NCBI GenBank assembly: GCA_963730685.1
Contig: CAVSSP010000001.1
Span: 1,116,001-1,180,000, forward strand
Direction of reading: 5' to 3'
Origin: Bog-756 sp963730685
GTDB lineage: Bacteria; Actinomycetota; Acidimicrobiia; Acidimicrobiales; RAAP-2
DNA length: 64,000 nt
Each line of letters starts with the position of its first letter. Positions within the stretch are counted from its first letter, which is position 1. Positions 59,302 through 64,000 of the stretch are shown here, piece by piece. Made by a program: the position numbers and the translations under genes. The notes beneath the pieces were generated by a model. The model saw only the letters and a program-made list of their open reading frames with translations, was not told the DNA's origin and did no database searches.

Positions 59302-60685
59302 ATGGGGAGCGAAGAGAGCGCCGGCGCCGTCATCACGGTATTCCTGGCCGATGACAACGTCATCGTGCGGGAGGGCGTCCGCACGCTCCTCGAGCGCCAA
59401 GAAGACCTGTGTGTGGTCGGTGTGGCCGAGGACTACGACACGCTCGTCGCCGGGGCCATGGCCACCGAGCCCCAGGTGGTGGTCACCGATATCAGGATGC
59501 CGCCGAGCTTCCAGCGGGAGGGCATCGAGGCGGCCCGCGAAGTGCGGCAGCGGCGTCCCGGCACCGGGGTGGTGATCCTGTCCCAGTACGACGACCCCGA
59601 GTACGCCGTGTCCCTCGTGGCGGAGGGGTCGGCCGGCTACGGCTACCTCCTCAAGGACCACATCGCCGAAGGGAACCAGCTGGTCGACGCCGTGCGGGCG
59701 GTGGCCACCGGCGGGACCGCGCTCGACCCTTCGATCGTCGATGCCCTGATCCGTCCGGTGGCCACCCACGGGGGCCTGACCCCGGCCGAGGAGTCACTGT
59801 TGGGAATGGTGGCGGAGGGCAAGCCCATCAAGGCCATCGCCGCGGCCCAGCGCACCACGCCAGAGGCCGTCGACGCGCAGGTGGAGGCGCTCTTCTTCAA
59901 ACTGGCCCAGGGAGTCTCGGCGGGAACCGAGGGAGCCATCCGCAGGCTGCGGCTTCTCCACCAGTGCATCGTCGATCGGGAGGAGCAGGGCGAGTCGTTG
60001 TCGCGGCCTCCTCCCCGGCGGCCTGGCGGAGAAGCTGCGGCTGGATGGCCGCGAGATCGGGCGGACCGAGGTGGTCGAGGTGACCGTCCTCATGAGCGAC
60101 ATCCGCTCGTACTCGACCATCGCCGAGCACGCCGACCCGAGCCAGCTGGCCGGTCAGTTGAACACCCACCGCGCGGCCATGAACGAGGCCATTCTGAGCC
60201 AGGGTGGCACCATCATGCAGTTCGTGGGGGATGCCGTCATGGCCGTCTTCGGCGCCCCGTTCTCTCAGCCGGACCACGCCCACCGGTCCCTGGTGGCGGC
60301 AGCCGAGGCCCATCGCCTCCAAGGGGAGGTCAACGTGGGGTGGGTGCAGGAGGGACGGCCACCGTTCGGGCTCGGAATCGGGCTCTCCACCGGCGAGGCC
60401 GCCGCCGCGCTGCTCGGTTCGGAGGAGCGGCTCGAGTACACATTGGTCGGCGACACCGTGAACCTGTCACAACGCCTGCAGCAACTGGCGGATTCGGGGG
60501 AGACTGTGCTGAGTCAGGCCACCATGGACGCACTGACCGAACCGGTGGAGGCGGAGCTCTTGCCCGAGCAGCTGGTGAAAGGAAGGGACACCCCGGTCCG
60601 GGCGTGGCGGGTTGCCGCCGCCGCAGCGGTGGTGGCCGATGGCGGGGCGGACAGCAGCCCCTCGACGAGCGGAGGAGTGAGATGA
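59302..60685 (+). CDS. Response regulator-class III adenylate/guanylate cyclase fusion, frameshift near 60007
   Basis: About 460 residues. ATG 59302 has GGAGAG upstream. Residues ~12-135 form a REC domain (FLADDNVIVREGVRTLLERQ; phospho-Asp in VVVTDIRMPP; Lys in YLLKDH), ~150-220 a LuxR-like helical region (GLTPAEESLLGMVAEGKPIK), and ~265-420 the cyclase: VTVLMSDIRSYSTIAEHADP (metal Asp), GGTIMQFVGDAVMAVFGAP (second Asp) and LVGDTVNLSQRLQQLADSGE (Asn and Arg). The usual base-selecting Lys is Gln here (Q-F-V-G-D). One extra C near 60007 breaks the linker; span is 3n+1. ATGA overlap with the ABC gene. Confidence 0.85.
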
Positions 60686-61446
60686 ATCCCGATGGCGATG
60701 GCAGCGGTGTGGTCCGGGGCGAGGCGACGGATGCTCCCGACGTACTGGTGGTGGAGGGGGTGCGGAAGACCTTCGAAGCCGAAAACGCACCGGTCCGGGC
60801 GCTGCGCGGCGCCAACCTCACGGTGCCGGCCGGTGACTTCGTGGCCCTGATGGGGCCGTCGGGCTGCGGGAAGTCGACGCTCCTCAACCTCGTGGCCGGG
60901 CTCGACGTCGCCGACGAGGGCGTCATCCGGGTCGGGGGCGAGCTGGTCACCGGCCGCACCGAGGACGAGCTGTCCCTCATCCGGCGACGCCACATCGGGA
61001 TCGTGTTCCAGTTCTTCAACCTCTTGGAGAGCATGACGGCACTGGAGAACGTCGCGCTTCCGGCCATCATCGCCGGCACCAAGCGCCGGCCCGCCGAAAC
61101 GAGGGCCAGGGACCTGCTCGACCTGCTCGGGGTGGGGGACAAGGCCAAGGCCGTGCCCGGATCCCTCTCCGGCGGCCAACGGCAACGGCTGGCCATCGCC
61201 CGCGCCCTGGCCAACGAGCCCACCCTGTTGCTGGCGGACGAGCCCACCGGTGCCCTCGACTCGGACAGCGGCCACGAGATCGTCGAGCTGCTCTCCCGGC
61301 TCCACCGCGGCGGTCAGACCATCGTCCTCGTCACGCACGACAACGACGTGGCCAAGGCGGCTGAACACGTGATCACCATGCGTGACGGCCAGATGGTCGA
61401 AGCGGTGGACCGCAGACCGGTGGGAGCCGTGACCGAGGTCCGGTGA
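60682..61446 (+). CDS. ABC transporter ATP-binding protein (MacB/LolD type)
   Basis: 254 residues. Walker A MGPSGCGKSTLLNLVAGLDV, Q-loop VFQFFNLLESMTALENV, signature LSGGQRQRLAIARALANEPT, Walker B LLLADEPTGALDSDSGHEIV and H-loop IVLVTHDND. The LLESMTALENV segment is typical of the MacB/LolD-like group that powers lipoprotein or macrolide export. No permease gene is next to it: the following gene is a histidine kinase, the upstream one is a cyclase. Starts with ATGA overlap, ends GTGA overlap, so all three are translationally coupled. Confidence 0.92.
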   Translation: MNPDGDGSGVVRGEATDAPDVLVVEGVRKTFEAENAPVRALRGANLTVPAGDFVALMGPSGCGKSTLLNLVAGLDVADEGVIRVGGELVTGRTEDELSLIRRRHIGIVFQFFNLLESMTALENVALPAIIAGTKRRPAETRARDLLDLLGVGDKAKAVPGSLSGGQRQRLAIARALANEPTLLLADEPTGALDSDSGHEIVELLSRLHRGGQTIVLVTHDNDVAKAAEHVITMRDGQMVEAVDRRPVGAVTEVR

Positions 61447-63621
61447 CGACCACGCGCGACCAGCACCGGGACGGCACCGGAGGTGGCGCTCGGTCCGGCG
61501 ACCGGAGCCGGCCACCCCGAGCGCCGGACCGTCGTCGACGAGGTGGCCAGGGACCGGGCCGTCATGTCGCCGGCCGTGCTCCTGGCGGTGCCGGCGCTGG
61601 CCCTCGTGGGGGTCGGGTTGGCGCGGGCGGTCCAACACGGGGTCACCACCGACGACGCCATCCGGGTCGAGCTGGCCCTGGGGTGGGTGGTGGCCGGGAT
61701 CTGTCTGCTCGTGCGAACGGAGCTCCGCTGGTTGGGCTACCTGGTGTCGCTGGCCGCCTGCCTCGGGGCAGCCAGTTTCACGGCCGCGGTGCTCGGACGG
61801 ACCGCCACCGGCGAGACGGCCCACGCCGAGCGGTTCATCGCCACGTTGCTCCCGGCCGTGCTGATGGCGGTGGGCTTCCAGTTCCTGCTGTCGTTGCCGC
61901 ACGGAAGGCTGCTCACCCGGTCACGTCGGGTGGCCGTGGTGATCGGGTACGGGGCCGGCGTCGCCTTCGGGCTGTGGGCTTGGTTCGGGCCGGGCCGGAT
62001 GACCGACACCGCCGCCGTCGTCGGGTGGTCGGCCGCCGTGGCCGCCGGCCTCGTGGCTGCCGGGCGCCGCTATCGCACGGCGCCGGGTGTCGACCGGCAG
62101 CGACTGCAGATCCTGGCCGCCGGCGCGGTCTCCACCCTCGAGTTCGCCGTGGTGGTGCTGGGACTGTCCGTTCTCGTCCAGTGGCCGGCCCACCCGTGGG
62201 TGTTGGTCGCCGCCGGCTCCGTGCTGGTGCCGGCAGGCGTGTGCGCCTCCACCTTCACACGCCTGCTCGGCAAGTCCGATCAGGTGCTGGTGTGGCTGAT
62301 CACCCTGACCGGCCTGTCGGCGGTGGTGCTGGCCGTCTACCTGTTGGTCATCCTGGGATTCGGCCACGAGCCCGGCGCGGCGGACCGTGAGGTGCTCGGC
62401 CTCTCGATCCTGGCCGCCGCCATCGTGGCGCTCGGCGCGTCGGTCTTCCACCAACGGGCGCTCGAGTTCGCCCAGCACCTGGTGTACGGAACCCAGGCGG
62501 TCCCCGACGACGTGGTGAAGACGTTCAGCACCCGGTTGACGCGCGCCGTGGCCATGGACGAGTTGCTGCTCCAGCTGATCGAATCGCTCCACAAGTCGAT
62601 GGCGCTGACCAGTGCCGAGGTCTACACCGGGAGCAGCGAGGTGCTGGAGCGCAGCGCCTCCATTCCCGACCGGGGCCCGGGAACGCTCCACATCGGTCCC
62701 CAGGAACAACCCGTGGTGGCCCGGGCCGGGGTGTCGGGCAACGCCTGGACCGCGGTATGGCTGCCGGCGGTCATCGCCGGGCGCGACCACGCCCAGCTCC
62801 GGGTGTGCCCGATCAGCTACGGCGGCGACCTGTTGGGCCTGGTGGTGGTGGAGCGGCCCACCACCGAGCCCCCATTCACCGAAAAGGAGGACCTGGTTCT
62901 CACCGAGCTGTCGCGCCAGGTCGGCCTGGCGCTGCACAACGTGCGCCTCGACTCGGCGCTGCAGTCGACGTTGGACGAGGTCCGGCGCCAGGCCGCCGAG
63001 CTGCGGGCCTCCCGGTCGAGGATCGTGGCCGCCGCCGACGCCGAGCGTCGCCGGGTGGAACGGGACCTCCACGACGGCGCCCAGCAGCATCTGGTGGCCC
63101 TGGCGGTCAACGTCCGGCTCGTCCGCGACCTGGTGCGGGAGGACCCCGACGCCGCCGCCGGGGCGCTCGACGAGATCGCCGCCGAGGTCAAGGCGACCGT
63201 GCAGGAGTTGCGGGACCTGGCCCATGGGATCTATCCGCCGCTGCTGATGGACAACGGGCTCCCCGAAGCGCTGCGGGCGGTGGCCACGAGGAGTCCGCTC
63301 GATGTCGAGGCCTCGGTGGACGGAATCGGCCGGTTCACCCCCGACATCGAGGCGGCCGTGTACTTCTGTTGTCTCGAGGCGTTGCAGAACGCGGCCAAGC
63401 ATGCGCCCGAGGCCCATGTGCACATCAAGGTGTGGGAGGACCAGGGGGGCCTGTTGTTCACGGTCGGTGACGACGGTCCCGGGTTCGACCCGGCCCGCGC
63501 CAGCGGCGGTCACGGGTTCATGAACATGAGCGACCGGCTGGGGGCGATCGGCGGCTCGGTGCGCTGGGACTCGACGCCCGGGGCGGGATCGACGGTGCGG
63601 GGGTCGATACCGCTCACGTGA
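61443..63621 (+). CDS. Membrane sensor histidine kinase (HisKA_3/NarL-DesK type)
   Basis: About 725 residues. Membrane part: about eight helices to ~305 (e.g. LAVPALALVGVGLARAV, GWVVAGICLLV, LVWLITLTGLSAVVLAVYLL). A GAF-like region spans ~345-490. The dimer and phospho-acceptor helix has ERRRVERDLHDGAQQHLVAL (His), the N-box is CCLEALQNAAKHAPEAH, and the ATP lid is GDDGPGFDPARASGGHGFMN. Partner is expected to be a NarL-type or REC regulator, possibly those flanking it. GTG 61443 overlaps the ABC stop (GTGA) but is one base out of frame with the body (open from GTG 61483); span 3n+1, so one extra base between is likely. Confidence 0.88.
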
Positions 63622-63672
63622 GCTCGTAACCCAGGTGCACCCATGCGCTACGGGGTGGTACGGGGACCCGGG

Positions 63673-64000
63673 TCAGCCGGGGATGAACCCGGTGGTCTCC
63701 CGTTCGGCCCAGATCCGTTGCAGCTCGGCCGCGCCGAACTCCTCTTTGTTGACGTAGGCGCGCGCACCGCTGGTCGAGGCGTCCGGCGGCAGGTCCTGGG
63801 GGTTGTAGGTGGAGCACAAGATGACCACCACCTCGGGTTCGGCGGCCAGGATCCGCCGGGTGGCCTCCACGCCGTTCATCCCGGGCATGTTGATGTCCAT
63901 CAGCACCAGGGCCGGTCGGAACTCCGCCGCCATGGCGACGGCCTCCTCGCCGTTGGTGGCCTCGCCCACGACGTCGAAACCGTCCATCCGGCCCACGACG
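63673..64000 (-). CDS. Single-domain response regulator receiver (cut by window edge)
   Basis: Reads inward from the right edge and stops at 63673; the N-terminus lies outside the window. REC features: VVVGRMDGFDVVGEATNGEE, phospho-Asp in LVLMDINMPGMNGVEA, the switch Ser/Thr in VVILCSTYNPQDLPPDAS and Lys in ARAYVNKEEFGAAELQRIW. The sequence ends soon after alpha-5 (TTGFIPG), with no DNA-binding domain, so it may act by protein contact or as a phosphate sink. Convergent with the histidine kinase, 51 bp apart. Confidence 0.85.
   Translation of the reverse strand, partial: VVGRMDGFDVVGEATNGEEAVAMAAEFRPALVLMDINMPGMNGVEATRRILAAEPEVVVILCSTYNPQDLPPDASTSGARAYVNKEEFGAAELQRIWAERETTGFIPG

Noticed and set aside
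59077..61446. Apparent 789-residue response regulator-ABC ATPase fusion
   Set aside because: The frame is open only because of the one-base insertion near 60007; the middle section translates to Arg/Gly-rich nonsense, while the cyclase domain lies in the next frame.

Overview
This is a high-GC (roughly 70% by eye) actinobacterial chromosome segment. No rRNA, tRNA, CRISPR array, insertion sequence or phage module was seen. The closest fit I can infer is the class Acidimicrobiia or a relative. The reasons are two secreted proteins built from a 'GYWLVASDGGIFAFGDA' repeat, a DUF222/HNH protein, several LLM-type (F420/flavin) oxidoreductases, GAF-ANTAR and PP2C/STAS/HATPase regulators, and many leaderless genes. 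About 20 genes have a TANNNT -10 box lying 6-8 nt before an ATG or GTG start.

Layout. 1-7.3 kb: mixed metabolic genes (DUF302, Cys-repeat lipoprotein, two methyltransferases, nitrobindin-like barrel, mycothiol-type isomerase fold, FAD monooxygenase). 7.5-10 kb: two overlapping GAF-ANTAR regulators and dihydrofolate reductase. 10-14 kb: a HEPN-like protein, an LPFTG surface protein and a 629-residue secreted repeat protein. 14.4-18.6 kb: membrane proteins and a PP2C phosphatase - STAS antagonist - HATPase anti-sigma operon. 18.7-21 kb: DUF4331 protein with a Tat-signal miniprotein. 21.3-27 kb: TMEM175 channel, dehydrogenase, ECF sigma with membrane partner, GH114 glycosidase, chromate transporter. 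27-30 kb: transsulfuration pair (cystathionine beta-synthase and a cystathionine gamma-lyase-type gene, the latter broken by six one-base insertions). 30-38 kb: SRAP, DUF222/HNH, enoyl-CoA hydratase, esterase, phosphodiester glycosidase, CapA. 38-47.5 kb: aldo-keto reductase, LLM enzymes, HAD, MFS pump, SsuD with a flavin reductase, YjbQ, cupin, phosphatase, Tag. 47.7-57.3 kb: G1 peptidase fused to the secreted repeats, PLP enzyme divergent from pdxH, small leaderless and membrane proteins, acyl-CoA dehydrogenase, thioesterase, LLM enzyme. 57.3-64 kb: a signalling island with a cNMP-binding/metallo-beta-lactamase protein divergent from a response regulator-cyclase, an ABC ATPase, a histidine kinase and a single-domain response regulator.

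A feature of the whole window is that at least 14 internal frameshifts, plus three implied at gene starts, are all explained by ONE extra base. I needed no one-base deletion anywhere. Seven lie within 1.2 kb of the transsulfuration genes. This points first to insertion-biased sequence error, then to pseudogenisation. For each affected gene I give the full span, and the span length modulo 3 agrees with the number of insertions.

Working units I infer: the phosphatase/STAS/HATPase set is a partner-switching stress or sigma control module; SsuD and its flavin reductase release sulfite from sulfonates; the CBS/CGL pair converts homocysteine to cysteine; the 57-64 kb island couples phosphorelay input to cyclic-nucleotide production and a cyclic-nucleotide-binding hydrolase. 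Simple tandem arrays with 5-14 bp units sit in many intergenic gaps, and two LLM genes share a 41-bp AT-rich upstream element.
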